A stretch of DNA of 64,000 nt from Auanema rhodensis (GCA_964057225.1 OZ059895.1:18257688-18321687); one strand, 5' to 3'; positions 49,435 through 61,314 are shown, counted from the stretch's first letter. The notes: generated by a model not told the origin, from the letters alone. Translations and numbers: made by a program.

Positions 49435-49626
49435 ACACATGTACGTGTTTCAAGTTGTTTATTCAAACCTACAGTACCTCGAGACTATAAATGAAATATT
49501 GGAGGTAAAACCAAGTGCTGTCTACGTTGTTTCAATTGAAAATCAATGGGATACTTTCTGTATTATGACGCTTGAAGCATTTCTTAATGTCATTATCTTC
49601 TACATTTTCAAAACAAAAAGGATTTC

Positions 49627-49698
49627 TGGAGATATGGGGAATTGAACCCCAGCCCTCTCCCATGCGAAGGGAGCGCTCTACCACTGAGCTATATCCCC
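49627..49698 (-). tRNA. tRNA-Ala(CGC)
   Basis: C-G; T5. Confidence 0.96.
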
Positions 49699-49890
49699 AC
49701 ACATGTACGTGTTTCCAGTTCTTTATTGAAACCTACAGTACTTCGAGACTATAAATGAAATATTGGAGGTAAAACTAAGTGCTGTCTACGTTGTTTCAAT
49801 TGAAAATCAATGGAATACTTTCTGTATTATGACGCTTGAAGCATTTTCCAATGTGGTAGTCTTCTACATTTTCAAAACAAAAAGGATTTC

Positions 49891-49962
49891 TGGAGATATG
49901 GGGAATTGAACCCCAGCCCTCTCCCATGCGAAGGGAGCGCTCTACCACTGAGCTATATCCCC
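49891..49962 (-). tRNA. tRNA-Ala(CGC)
   Basis: C-G; T5. Confidence 0.96.
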
Positions 49963-50154
49963 ACACATGTACGTGTTTCAAGTTGTTTATTCAAACCTAC
50001 AGTACCGCGAGACTATAAATGAAATATTGGAGGTAAAACCAAGTGCTGTCTACGTTGTTTCAATTGAAAATCAATAGAATACTCTCTGTATTATGACTCT
50101 TGAAGCATTTCTTAATGTCATTATCTTCTACATTTTCAAAACAAAAAGGATTTC

Positions 50155-50226
50155 TGGAGATATGGGGAATTGAACCCCAGCCCTCTCCCATGCTAAGGGA
50201 GCGCTCTACCACTGAGCTATATCCCC
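50155..50226 (-). tRNA. tRNA-Ala(AGC)
   Basis: A-G; T5. Confidence 0.96.
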
Positions 50227-50418
50227 ACACATATCCGTGTCTCAATTTCTTTATTCAAATATTCAGTACTTCGAGACTATAAATGAAATATTGGAGGTGA
50301 AAACAAGTGCTGTCTACGTTATTTCAGATAGAAAATAATAGAATAATCTCTGTATTATGACGCTTGAAGCATTTTCCAATGTCGTCATTTTCTACATTTT
50401 CAAAACAAAAAAGATTTC

Positions 50419-50490
50419 TGGAGATATGGGGAATTGAACCCCAGCCCTCTCCCATGCGAAGGGAGCGCTCTACCACTGAGCTATATCCCC
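50419..50490 (-). tRNA. tRNA-Ala(CGC)
   Basis: C-G; T6. Confidence 0.96.
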
Positions 50491-50682
50491 ACACATGTAC
50501 GTGTCTCAATTTCTTTATTCAAATATTCAGTACTTCGAGACTATAAATGAAAAATTGGAGGTGAAAACAAGTGCTGTCTACGTTATTTCAAAAAGAAATT
50601 AATAGAATACTCTCTGTATTATGACTCTTGAAGCATTGCTTAATGTCATTATCATCTACATTTTCAAAACAAAAAGGATTTC

Positions 50683-50754
50683 TGGAGATATGGGGAATTG
50701 AACCCCAGCCCTCTCCCATGCTAAGGGAGCGCTCTACCACTGAGCTATATCCCC
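50683..50754 (-). tRNA. tRNA-Ala(AGC)
   Basis: A-G; T5. Confidence 0.96.
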
Positions 50755-50946
50755 ACACATGTACGTGTTTCCAGTTCTTTATTCAAACCTACAGTACTTC
50801 GAGACTATAAATGAAATATTGGAGGTAAAACTAAGTGCTGTCTAAGTTGTTTCAATTGAAAATCAATGAGATACTTTCTGTATCTTGACTCTTGAAGCAT
50901 TTCTTAATGTCATTATCTTCTACATTTTCAAAACAAAAAGGATTTC

Positions 50947-51018
50947 TGGAGATATGGGGAATTGAACCCCAGACCTCTCCCATGCGAAGGGAGCGCTCTA
51001 CCACTGAGCTATATCCCC
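50947..51018 (-). tRNA. tRNA-Ala(CGC)
   Basis: C-T; T5. Confidence 0.96.
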
Positions 51019-51210
51019 ACACATGTACGTGTTTCCAGTTCTTTATTCAAACCTACAGTACTTCGAGACTATAAATGAAATATTGGAGGTAAAACTAAGT
51101 GCTGTCTAAGTTGTTTCAATTGAAAATCAATGAGATACTTTCTGTATCTTGACTCTTGAAGCATTTCTTAATGTCATTATCTTCTACATTTTCAAAACAA
51201 AAAGGATTTC

Positions 51211-51282
51211 TGGAGATATGGGGAATTGAACCCCAGACCTCTCCCATGCGAAGGGAGCGCTCTACCACTGAGCTATATCCCC
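51211..51282 (-). tRNA. tRNA-Ala(CGC)
   Basis: C-T; T5. Confidence 0.96.
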
Positions 51283-51474
51283 ACACATGTACGTGTTTCA
51301 AGTTGTTTATTCAAACCTACAGTACCTCGAGACTATAAATGAAATATTGGAGGTGAAACTAAGTGCTGTCTACGTTATTTCAAAAAGAAATTAATAGAAT
51401 ACTCTCTGTATTATGACTCTTGAAGCATTTCTTAATGTCATTATCTTCTACATTTTCAAAACAAAAAGGATTTC

Positions 51475-51546
51475 TGGAGATATGGGGAATTGAACCCCAG
51501 CCCTCTCCCATGCGAAGGGAGCGCTCTACCACTGAGCTATATCCCC
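51475..51546 (-). tRNA. tRNA-Ala(CGC)
   Basis: C-G; T5. Confidence 0.96.
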
Positions 51547-51738
51547 ACACATGTACGTGTTTCAAGTTGTTTATTCAAACCTACAGTACCTCGAGACTAT
51601 AAATGAAATATTGGAGGTAAAACCAAGTGCTGTCTACGTTGTTTCAATTGAAAATCAATAGAATACTCTCTGTATTATGACTCTTGAAGCATTTCTTAAT
51701 GTCATTATCTTCTACATTTTCAAAACAAAAAGGATTTC

Positions 51739-51810
51739 TGGAGATATGGGGAATTGAACCCCAGCCCTCTCCCATGCGAAGGGAGCGCTCTACCACTGAG
51801 CTATATCCCC
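51739..51810 (-). tRNA. tRNA-Ala(CGC)
   Basis: C-G; T5. Confidence 0.96.
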
Positions 51811-52002
51811 ACACATGTACGTGTTTCAAGTTCTTTATTCAAACCTACAGTACTTCGAGACTATAAATGAAATATTGGAGGTAAAACCAAGTGCTGTCTA
51901 CGTTGTTTCAACTGGAAATCAATAGAATACTCTCTGTATTATGACTCTTGAAGCATTTCTTAATGTCATTATCTTCTACATTTTCAAAACAAAAAGGATT
52001 TC

Positions 52003-52074
52003 TGGAGATATGGGGAATTGAACCCCAGCCCTCTCCCATGCGAAGGGAGCGCTCTACCACTGAGCTATATCCCC
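52003..52074 (-). tRNA. tRNA-Ala(CGC)
   Basis: C-G; T5. Confidence 0.96.
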
Positions 52075-52266
52075 ACACATGTACGTGTTTCAAGTTGTTT
52101 ATTCAAACCTACAGTACCTCGAGACTATAAATGAAATATTGGAGGTAAAACCAAGTGCTGTCTACGTTGTTTCAATTGAAAATCAATAGAATACTCTCTG
52201 TATTATGACTCTTGAAGCATTTCTTAATGTCATTATCTTCTACATTTTCAAAACAAAAAGGATTTC

Positions 52267-52338
52267 TGGAGATATGGGGAATTGAACCCCAGACCTCTCC
52301 CATGCGAAGGGAGCGCTCTACCACTGAGCTATATCCCC
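52267..52338 (-). tRNA. tRNA-Ala(CGC)
   Basis: C-T; T5. Confidence 0.96.
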
Positions 52339-52530
52339 ACACATGTACGTGTTTCAAGTTCTTTATTCAAACCTACAGTACCTCGAGACTATAAATGAAA
52401 TATTGGAGGTGAAACCAAGTGCTGTCTACGTTGTTTCATATAAAAATCAATGGAATACTCTCTGTATTATGACTCTTGAAGCATTTCTTAATGTCATTAT
52501 CTTCTACATTTTCAAAACAAAAAGGATTTC

Positions 52531-52602
52531 TGGAGATATGGGGAATTGAACCCCAGCCCTCTCCCATGCGAAGGGAGCGCTCTACCACTGAGCTATATCC
52601 CC
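52531..52602 (-). tRNA. tRNA-Ala(CGC)
   Basis: C-G; T5. Confidence 0.96.
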
Positions 52603-52794
52603 ACACATGTACGTGTTTCAAGTTCTTCATTGAAACCTACAGTACTTCGAGACTATAAATGAAATATTGGAGGTAAAACCAAGTGCTGTCTACGTTGTTT
52701 CAATTGAAAATCAATAGAATACTCTCTGTATTATGACTCTTGAAGCATTTCTTAATGTCATTATCTTCTACATTTTCAAAACAAAAAGGATTTC

Positions 52795-52866
52795 TGGAGA
52801 TATGGGGAATTGAACCCCAGCCCTCTCCCATGCTAAGGGAGCGCTCTACCACTGAGCTATATCCCC
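52795..52866 (-). tRNA. tRNA-Ala(AGC)
   Basis: A-G; T5. Confidence 0.96.
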
Positions 52867-53058
52867 ACACATATCCGTGTCTCAATTTCTTTATTCAAAT
52901 ATTCAGTACTTCGAGACTATAAATGAAATATTGGAGGTGAAAACAAGTGCTGTCTACGTTATTTCAGATAGAAAATAATAGAATAATCTCTGTATTATGA
53001 CGCTTGAAGCATTTTCCAATGTCGTCATTTTCTACATTTTCAAAACAAAAAAGATTTC

Positions 53059-53130
53059 TGGAGATATGGGGAATTGAACCCCAGCCCTCTCCCATGCGAA
53101 GGGAGCGCTCTACCACTGAGCTATATCCCC
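53059..53130 (-). tRNA. tRNA-Ala(CGC)
   Basis: C-G; T6. Confidence 0.96.
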
Positions 53131-53322
53131 ACACATGTACGTGTCTCAATTTCTTTATTCAAATATTCAGTACTTCGAGACTATAAATGAAAAATTGGAG
53201 GTGAAAACAAGTGCTGTCTACGTTATTTCAAAAAGAAATTAATAGAATACTCTCTGTATTATGACTCTTGAAGCATTGCTTAATGTCATTATCATCTACA
53301 TTTTCAAAACAAAAAGGATTTC

Positions 53323-53394
53323 TGGAGATATGGGGAATTGAACCCCAGCCCTCTCCCATGCTAAGGGAGCGCTCTACCACTGAGCTATATCCCC
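53323..53394 (-). tRNA. tRNA-Ala(AGC)
   Basis: A-G; T5. Confidence 0.96.
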
Positions 53395-53586
53395 ACACAT
53401 GTACGTGTTTCCAGTTCTTTATTCAAACCTACAGTACTTCGAGACTATAAATGAAATATTGGAGGTAAAACTAAGTGCTGTCTAAGTTGTTTCAATTGAA
53501 AATCAATGAGATACTTTCTGTATCTTGACTCTTGAAGCATTTCTTAATGTCATTATCTTCTACATTTTCAAAACAAAAAGGATTTC

Positions 53587-53658
53587 TGGAGATATGGGGA
53601 ATTGAACCCCAGACCTCTCCCATGCGAAGGGAGCGCTCTACCACTGAGCTATATCCCC
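53587..53658 (-). tRNA. tRNA-Ala(CGC)
   Basis: C-T; T5. Confidence 0.96.
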
Positions 53659-53850
53659 ACACATGTACGTGTTTCAAGTTGTTTATTCAAACCTACAGTA
53701 CCTCGAGACTATAAATGAAATATTGGAGGTGAAACTAAGTGCTGTCTACGTTATTTCAAAAAGAAATTAATAGAATACTCTCTGTATTATGACTCTTGAA
53801 GCATTTCTTAATGTCATTATCTTCTACATTTTCAAAACAAAAAGGATTTC

Positions 53851-53922
53851 TGGAGATATGGGGAATTGAACCCCAGCCCTCTCCCATGCGAAGGGAGCGC
53901 TCTACCACTGAGCTATATCCCC
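53851..53922 (-). tRNA. tRNA-Ala(CGC)
   Basis: C-G; T5. Confidence 0.96.
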
Positions 53923-54114
53923 ACACATGTACGTGTTTCAAGTTGTTTATTCAAACCTACAGTACCTCGAGACTATAAATGAAATATTGGAGGTAAAACC
54001 AAGTGCTGTCTACGTTGTTTCAATTGAAAATCAATAGAATACTCTCTGTATTATGACTCTTGAAGCATTTCTTAATGTCATTATCTTCTACATTTTCAAA
54101 ACAAAAAGGATTTC

Positions 54115-54186
54115 TGGAGATATGGGGAATTGAACCCCAGCCCTCTCCCATGCGAAGGGAGCGCTCTACCACTGAGCTATATCCCC
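54115..54186 (-). tRNA. tRNA-Ala(CGC)
   Basis: C-G; T5. Confidence 0.96.
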
Positions 54187-54378
54187 ACACATGTACGTGT
54201 TTCAAGTTCTTTATTCAAACCTACAGTACTTCGAGACTATAAATGAAATATTGGAGGTAAAACCAAGTGCTGTCTACGTTGTTTCAACTGGAAATCAATA
54301 GAATACTCTCTGTATTATGACTCTTGAAGCATTTCTTAATGTCATTATCTTCTACATTTTCAAAACAAAAAGGATTTC

Positions 54379-54450
54379 TGGAGATATGGGGAATTGAACC
54401 CCAGCCCTCTCCCATGCGAAGGGAGCGCTCTACCACTGAGCTATATCCCC
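54379..54450 (-). tRNA. tRNA-Ala(CGC)
   Basis: C-G; T5. Confidence 0.96.
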
Positions 54451-54642
54451 ACACATGTACGTGTTTCAAGTTGTTTATTCAAACCTACAGTACCTCGAGA
54501 CTATAAATGAAATATTGGAGGTAAAACCAAGTGCTGTCTACGTTGTTTCAATTGAAAATCAATAGAATACTCTCTGTATTATGACTCTTGAAGCATTTCT
54601 TAATGTCATTATCTTCTACATTTTCAAAACAAAAAGGATTTC

Positions 54643-54714
54643 TGGAGATATGGGGAATTGAACCCCAGACCTCTCCCATGCGAAGGGAGCGCTCTACCAC
54701 TGAGCTATATCCCC
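54643..54714 (-). tRNA. tRNA-Ala(CGC)
   Basis: C-T; T5. Confidence 0.96.
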
Positions 54715-54906
54715 ACACATGTACGTGTTTCAAGTTCTTTATTCAAACCTACAGTACCTCGAGACTATAAATGAAATATTGGAGGTGAAACCAAGTGCTG
54801 TCTACGTTGTTTCATATAAAAATCAATGGAATACTCTCTGTATTATGACTCTTGAAGCATTTCTTAATGTCATTATCTTCTACATTTTCAAAACAAAAAG
54901 GATTTC

Positions 54907-54978
54907 TGGAGATATGGGGAATTGAACCCCAGCCCTCTCCCATGCGAAGGGAGCGCTCTACCACTGAGCTATATCCCC
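54907..54978 (-). tRNA. tRNA-Ala(CGC)
   Basis: C-G; T5. Confidence 0.96.
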
Positions 54979-55170
54979 ACACATGTACGTGTTTCAAGTT
55001 CTTCATTCAAACCTACAGTACTTCGAGACTATAAATGAAATATTGGAGGTAAAACCAAGTGCTGTCTACGTTGTTTCAACTGAAAATCAATAGAATACTC
55101 TCTGTATTATGACTCTTGAAGCATTTCTTAATGTCATTATCTTCTACATTTTCAAAACAAAAAGGATTTC

Positions 55171-55242
55171 TGGAGATATGGGGAATTGAACCCCAGCCCT
55201 CTCCCATGCGAAGGGAGCGCTCTACCACTGAGCTATATCCCC
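55171..55242 (-). tRNA. tRNA-Ala(CGC)
   Basis: C-G; T5. Confidence 0.96.
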
Positions 55243-55434
55243 ACACATGTACGTGTTTCAAGTTCTTCATTCAAACCTACAGTACTTCGAGACTATAAAT
55301 GAAATATTGGAGGTAAAACCAAGTGCTGTCTACGTTGTTTCAACTGAAAATCAATAGAATACTTTCTGTATTATGACTCTTGAAGCATTTCTTAATGTCA
55401 TTATCTTCTACATTTTCAAAACAAAAAGGATTTC

Positions 55435-55506
55435 TGGAGATATGGGGAATTGAACCCCAGCCCTCTCCCATGCTAAGGGAGCGCTCTACCACTGAGCTAT
55501 ATCCCC
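55435..55506 (-). tRNA. tRNA-Ala(AGC)
   Basis: A-G; T5. Confidence 0.96.
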
Positions 55507-55698
55507 ACACATGTACGTGTTTCAAGTTCTTTATTCAAACCTACAGTACTTCGAGACTATAAATGAAATATTGGAGGTGAAACCAAGTGCTGTCTACGTT
55601 ATTTCAAAAAGAAATTAATAGAATACTTTCTGTATTATGACGCTTGAAGCATTTTCCAATGTCATTATCTTCTACATTTTCAAAACAAAAAGGATTTC

Positions 55699-55770
55699 TG
55701 GAGATATGGGGAATTGAACCCCAGCCCTCTCCCATGCTAAGGGAGCGCTCTACCACTGAGCTATATCCCC
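55699..55770 (-). tRNA. tRNA-Ala(AGC)
   Basis: A-G; T5. Confidence 0.96.
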
Positions 55771-55962
55771 ACACATGTCCGTGTTTCAAGTTCTTTATTC
55801 AAACCTACAGTACTTCGAGACTATAAACGAAAGATTGGAGGTGAAACCAAGTGCTGTCTACGTTATTTCAAAAAGAAATTAATAGAATACTTTCTGTATT
55901 ATGACGCTTGAAGCATTTTCCAATGTCATTATCTTCTACATTTTCAAAACAAAAAGGATTTC

Positions 55963-56034
55963 TGGAGATATGGGGAATTGAACCCCAGCCCTCTCCCATG
56001 CTAAGGGAGCGCTCTACCACTGAGCTATATCCCC
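55963..56034 (-). tRNA. tRNA-Ala(AGC)
   Basis: A-G; T5. Confidence 0.96.
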
Positions 56035-56226
56035 ACACATGTCCGTGTCTCAATTTCTTTATTCAAACCTACAGTACTTCGAGACTATAAACGAAAGATT
56101 GGAGGTAAAACTAAGTGCTGTCTACGTTGTTTCAATTGAAAATCAACGGGATACTTTCTGTATTATGACGCTTGAAGCATTTTCCAATGTGGTAGTCTTC
56201 TACATTTTCAAAACAAAAAGGATTTC

Positions 56227-56298
56227 TGGAGATATGGGGAATTGAACCCCAGCCCTCTCCCATGCTAAGGGAGCGCTCTACCACTGAGCTATATCCCC
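56227..56298 (-). tRNA. tRNA-Ala(AGC)
   Basis: A-G; T5. Confidence 0.96.
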
Positions 56299-56490
56299 AC
56301 ACATGTACGTGTTTCAAGTTCTTCATTCAAACCTACAGTACTTCGAGACTATAAATGAAATATTGGAGGTGAAAACAAGTGCTGTCTACGTTATTTCAAA
56401 AAGAAATTAATAGAATACTCTCTGTATTATGACTCTTGAAGCATTGCTTAATGTCATTATCATCTACATTTTCAAAACAAAAAGGATTTC

Positions 56491-56562
56491 TGGAGATATG
56501 GGGAATTGAACCCCAGCCCTCTCCCATGCTAAGGGAGCGCTCTACCACTGAGCTATATCCCC
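56491..56562 (-). tRNA. tRNA-Ala(AGC)
   Basis: A-G; T5. Confidence 0.96.
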
Positions 56563-56754
56563 ACACATGTACGTGTTTCGAGTTCTTTATTCAAACCTAC
56601 AGTACTTCGAGACTATAAATGAAATATTGGAGGTGAAACCAAGTGCTGTCTACGTTATTTCAAAAAGAAATTAATAGAATACTTTCTGTATTATGACGCT
56701 TGAAGCATTTTCCAATGTCATTATCTTCTACATTTTCAAAACAAAAAGGATTTC

Positions 56755-56826
56755 TGGAGATATGGGGAATTGAACCCCAGCCCTCTCCCATGCTAAGGGA
56801 GCGCTCTACCACTGAGCTATATCCCC
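56755..56826 (-). tRNA. tRNA-Ala(AGC)
   Basis: A-G; T5. Confidence 0.96.
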
Positions 56827-57018
56827 ACACATGTCCGTGTTTCAAGTTCTTTATTCAAACCTACAGTACTTCGAGACTATAAACGAAAGATTGGAGGTGA
56901 AACCAAGTGCTGTCTACGTTATTTCAAAAAGAAATTAATAGAATACTTTCTGTATTATGACGCTTGAAGCATTTTCCAATGTCATTATCTTCTACATTTT
57001 CAAAACAAAAAGGATTTC

Positions 57019-57090
57019 TGGAGATATGGGGAATTGAACCCCAGCCCTCTCCCATGCTAAGGGAGCGCTCTACCACTGAGCTATATCCCC
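57019..57090 (-). tRNA. tRNA-Ala(AGC)
   Basis: A-G; T5. Confidence 0.96.
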
Positions 57091-57282
57091 ACACATGTCC
57101 GTGTCTCAATTTCTTTATTCAAACCTACAGTACTTCGAGACTATAAACGAAAGATTGGAGGTAAAACTAAGTGCTGTCTACGTTGTTTCAATTGAAAATC
57201 AACGGGATACTTTCTGTATTATGACGCTTGAAGCATTTTCCAATGTGGTAGTCTTCTACATTTTCAAAACAAAAAGGATTTC

Positions 57283-57354
57283 TGGAGATATGGGGAATTG
57301 AACCCCAGCCCTCTCCCATGCGAAGGGAGCGCTCTACCACTGAGCTATATCCCC
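57283..57354 (-). tRNA. tRNA-Ala(CGC)
   Basis: C-G; T5. Confidence 0.96.
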
Positions 57355-57546
57355 ACACATGTACGTGTTTCAAGTTGTTTATTCAAACCTACAGTACCTC
57401 GAGACTATAAATGAAATATTGGAGGTAAAACCAAGTGCTGTCTACGTTGTTTCAATTGAAAATCAATAGAATACTCTCTGTATTATGACTCTTGAAGCAT
57501 TTCTTAATGTCATTATCTTCTACATTTTCAAAACAAAAAGGATTTC

Positions 57547-57618
57547 TGGAGATATGGGGAATTGAACCCCAGCCCTCTCCCATGCTAAGGGAGCGCTCTA
57601 CCACTGAGCTATATCCCC
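57547..57618 (-). tRNA. tRNA-Ala(AGC)
   Basis: A-G; T5. Confidence 0.96.
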
Positions 57619-57810
57619 ACACATGTACGTGTTTCAAGTTCTTTATTCAAACCTACAGTACCTCGAGACTATAAATGAAATATTGGAGGTGAAACCAAGT
57701 GCTGTCTACGTTATTTCAAAAAGAAATTAATAGAATACTCTCTGTATTATGACGCTTGAAGCATTTTCCAATGTCATTATCTTCTACATTTTCAAAACAA
57801 AAAGGATTTC

Positions 57811-57882
57811 TGGAGATACGGGGAATTGAACCCCAGCCCTCTCCCATGCTAAGGGAGCGCTCTACCACTGAGCTATATCCCC
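57811..57882 (-). tRNA. tRNA-Ala(AGC)
   Basis: A-G; T5; T-stem 3' strand CCCCG, wobble pair. Confidence 0.95.
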
Positions 57883-58074
57883 ACACATGTACGTGTTTCA
57901 AGTTCTTTATTCAAACCTACAGTACCTCGAGACTATAAATGAAATATTGGAGGTGAAACCAAGTGCTGTCTACGTTGTTTCAAATAGAAATTAATAGAAT
58001 ACTTCCTGTATTATGACGCTTGAAGCATTTCTTAATGTCATTATCTTCTACATTTTCAAAACAAAAAGGATTTC

Positions 58075-58146
58075 TGGAGATATGGGGAATTGAACCCCAG
58101 CCCTCTCCCATGCTAAGGGAGCGCTCTACTACTGAGCTATATCCCC
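58075..58146 (-). tRNA. tRNA-Ala(AGC)
   Basis: A-G; T5; D-loop AGTAGTA, one of the conserved GG lost. Confidence 0.88.
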
Positions 58147-58338
58147 ACACATATACGTGTTTCATGTTCTTTATTCACACCTACAGTACCTCGAGACTAT
58201 AAATGAAATATTGGAGGTGAAACCAAGTGCTGTCTACGTTGTTTCAAATAGAAATTAATAGAATACTTTCTGTATATTGACTCTTGAAGCATATCTTAAT
58301 GTCATTATCTTCTACATTTTCAAAACAAAAAGGATTTC

Positions 58339-58410
58339 TGGAGATATGGGGAATTGAACCCCAGCCCTCTCCCATGCTAAGGGAGCGCTCTACCACTGAG
58401 CTATATCCCC
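58339..58410 (-). tRNA. tRNA-Ala(AGC)
   Basis: A-G; T5. Confidence 0.96.
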
Positions 58411-58602
58411 ACACATGTACGTGTTTCAAGTTCTTTATTCAAACCTACAGTACCTCGAGACTATAAATGAAATATTGGAGGTGAAACCAAGTGCTGTCTA
58501 CGTTGTTTCAGATAGAAATTAATAGAATACTTTCTGTATTATGACTCTTGAAGCATTTCTTAATGTCATTATCTTCTACATTTTCAAAACAAAAAGGATT
58601 TC

Positions 58603-58674
58603 TGGAGATATGGGGAATTGAACCCCAGCCCTCTCCCATGCTAAGGGAGCGCTCTACCACTGAGCTATATCCCC
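58603..58674 (-). tRNA. tRNA-Ala(AGC)
   Basis: A-G; T5. Confidence 0.96.
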
Positions 58675-58866
58675 ACACATGTACGTGTTTCAAGTTCTTT
58701 ATTCAAACCTACAGTACCTCGAGACTATAAATGAAATATTGGAGGTGAAACCAAGTGCTGTCTACGTTGTTTCAAATAGAAATTAATAGAATACTTTCTG
58801 TATTATGACGCTTGAAGCATTTCTTAACGTCATTATCTTCTACATTTTCAAAACAAAAAGGATTTC

Positions 58867-58938
58867 TGGAGATATGGGGAATTGAACCCCAGCCCTCTCC
58901 CATGCTAAGGGAGCGCTCTACCACTGAGCTATATCCCC
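58867..58938 (-). tRNA. tRNA-Ala(AGC)
   Basis: A-G; T5. Confidence 0.96.
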
Positions 58939-59130
58939 ACACATGTACGTGTTTCAAGTTCTTTATTCAAACCTACAGTACCTCGAGACTATAAATGAAA
59001 TATTGGAGGTGAAACCAAGTGCTGTCTACGTTGTTTCAAATAGAAATTAATAGAATACTTTCTGTATTATGACACTTGAAGCATTTCTTAATGTCATTAT
59101 CTTCTACATTTTCAAAACAAAAAGGATTTC

Positions 59131-59202
59131 TGGAGATATGGGGAATTGAACCCCAGCCCTCTCCCATGCTAAGGGAGCGCTCTACCACTGAGCTATATCC
59201 CC
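59131..59202 (-). tRNA. tRNA-Ala(AGC)
   Basis: A-G; T5. Confidence 0.96.
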
Positions 59203-59394
59203 ACACATGTACGTGTTTCAAGTTCTTTATTCAAACCTACAGCACCTCGAGACTATAAATGAAATATTGGAGGTGAAACCAAGTGCTGTCTAAGTTGTTT
59301 CAGATAGAAACTAATAGAATACTTTCTGTATTATGACTCTTGAAGCATTTATTAATGTCATCATCTTCTACATTTTCAAAACAAAAAGGATTTC

Positions 59395-59466
59395 TGGAGA
59401 TATGGGGAATTGAACCCCAGCCCTCTCCCATGCTAAGGGAGCGCTCTACCACTGAGCTATATCCCC
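59395..59466 (-). tRNA. tRNA-Ala(AGC)
   Basis: A-G; T5. Confidence 0.96.
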
Positions 59467-59658
59467 ACACATGTACGTGTTTCAAGTTCTTTATTCAAAC
59501 CTACAGTACCTCGAGACTAGAAATGAAATATTGGAGGTGAAACCAAGTGCTGTCTACGTTGTTTCAAATAGAAATTAATAGAATACTTTCTGTATATTGA
59601 CTCTTGAAGCATATCTTAATGTCATTATCTTCTACATTTTCAAAACAAAAAGGATTTC

Positions 59659-59730
59659 TGGAGATATGGGGAATTGAACCCCAGCCCTCTCCCATGCTAA
59701 GGGAGCGCTCTACCACTGAGCTATATCCCC
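59659..59730 (-). tRNA. tRNA-Ala(AGC)
   Basis: A-G; T5. Confidence 0.96.
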
Positions 59731-59922
59731 ACACATGTACGTGTTTCAAGTTCTTTATTCAAACCTACAGTACCTCGAGACTATAAATGAAATATTGGAG
59801 GTGAAACCAAGTGCTGTCTACGTTGTTTCAAATAGAAATTAATAGAATACTTCCTGTATTATGACGCTTGAAGCATTTTCCAATGTCATTATCTTCTACA
59901 TTTTCAAAACAAAAAGGATTTC

Positions 59923-59994
59923 TGGAGATATGGGGAATTGAACCCCAGACCTCTCCCATGCGAAGGGAGCGCTCTACCACTGAGCTATATCCCC
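59923..59994 (-). tRNA. tRNA-Ala(CGC)
   Basis: C-T; T5. Confidence 0.96.
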
Positions 59995-60186
59995 ACACAT
60001 GTACGTGTTTCAAGTTCTTTATTCAAACCTACAGTACCTCGAGACTATAAATGAAATATTGGAGGTGAAACCAAGTGCTGTCTACGTTGTTTCATATAAA
60101 AATCAATGGAATACTCTCTGTATTATGACTCTTGAAGCATTTCTTAATGTCATTATCTTCTACATTTTCAAAACAAAAAGGATTTC

Positions 60187-60258
60187 TGGAGATATGGGGA
60201 ATTGAACCCCAGCCCTCTCCCATGCGAAGGGAGCGCTCTACCACTGAGCTATATCCCC
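60187..60258 (-). tRNA. tRNA-Ala(CGC)
   Basis: C-G; T5. Confidence 0.96.
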
Positions 60259-60450
60259 ACACATGTACGTGTTTCAAGTTCTTCATTCAAACCTACAGTA
60301 CTTCGAGACTATAAATGAAATATTGGAGGTAAAACCAAGTGCTGTCTACGTTGTTTCAACTGAAAATCAATAGAATACTCTCTGTATTATGACTCTTGAA
60401 GCATTTCTTAATGTCATTATCTTCTACATTTTCAAAACAAAAAGGATTTC

Positions 60451-60522
60451 TGGAGATATGGGGAATTGAACCCCAGCCCTCTCCCATGCGAAGGGAGCGC
60501 TCTACCACTGAGCTATATCCCC
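60451..60522 (-). tRNA. tRNA-Ala(CGC)
   Basis: C-G; T5. Confidence 0.96.
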
Positions 60523-60714
60523 ACACATGTACGTGTTTCAAGTTCTTTATTCAAACCTACAGTACCTCGAGACTATAAATGAAATATTGGAGGTGAAACC
60601 AAGTGCTGTCTACGTTGTTTCAAATAGAAATTAATAGAATACTTCCTGTATTATGACGCTTGAAGCATTTTCCAATGTCATTATCTTCTACATTTTCAAA
60701 ACAAAAAGGATTTC

Positions 60715-60786
60715 TGGAGATATGGGGAATTGAACCCCAGACCTCTCCCATGCGAAGGGAGCGCTCTACCACTGAGCTATATCCCC
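60715..60786 (-). tRNA. tRNA-Ala(CGC)
   Basis: C-T; T5. Confidence 0.96.
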
Positions 60787-60978
60787 ACACATGTACGTGT
60801 TTCAAGTTCTTTATTCAAACCTACAGTACCTCGAGACTATAAATGAAATATTGGAGGTGAAACCAAGTGCTGTCTACGTTGTTTCATATAAAAATCAATG
60901 GAATACTCTCTGTATTATGACTCTTGAAGCATTTCTTAATGTCATTATCTTCTACATTTTCAAAACAAAAAGGATTTC

Positions 60979-61050
60979 TGGAGATATGGGGAATTGAACC
61001 CCAGCCCTCTCCCATGCGAAGGGAGCGCTCTACCACTGAGCTATATCCCC
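60979..61050 (-). tRNA. tRNA-Ala(CGC)
   Basis: C-G; T5. Confidence 0.96.
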
Positions 61051-61242
61051 ACACATGTACGTGTTTCAAGTTCTTCATTCAAACCTACAGTACTTCGAGA
61101 CTATAAATGAAATATTGGAGGTAAAACCAAGTGCTGTCTACGTTGTTTCAACTGAAAATCAATAGAATACTCTCTGTATTATGACTCTTGAAGCATTTCT
61201 TAATGTCATTATCTTCTACATTTTCAAAACAAAAAGGATTTC

Positions 61243-61314
61243 TGGAGATATGGGGAATTGAACCCCAGCCCTCTCCCATGCGAAGGGAGCGCTCTACCAC
61301 TGAGCTATATCCCC
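61243..61314 (-). tRNA. tRNA-Ala(CGC)
   Basis: C-G; T5. Confidence 0.96.

Larger units (their letters stand above)
50010..52631. repeat. Higher-order repeat, 10 units (partner 52650-55007)
   Basis: Units from about 50010 to 51035 match 52650 onward at an offset of 2640. Units from about 51036 to 52631 match at 2376. The first copy has one extra unit: the genes at 50947 and 51211 are near-identical neighbours. Confidence 0.85.
52650..55007. repeat. Higher-order repeat, 9 units (partner 50010-52631)
   Basis: Second copy, one unit shorter. Confidence 0.85.
54650..56233. repeat. Higher-order repeat, 6 units (partner 60722-62305)
   Basis: Matches at an offset of 6072 (23 units). The one difference noticed is in the D-loop of the gene at 61771. 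Confidence 0.8.
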
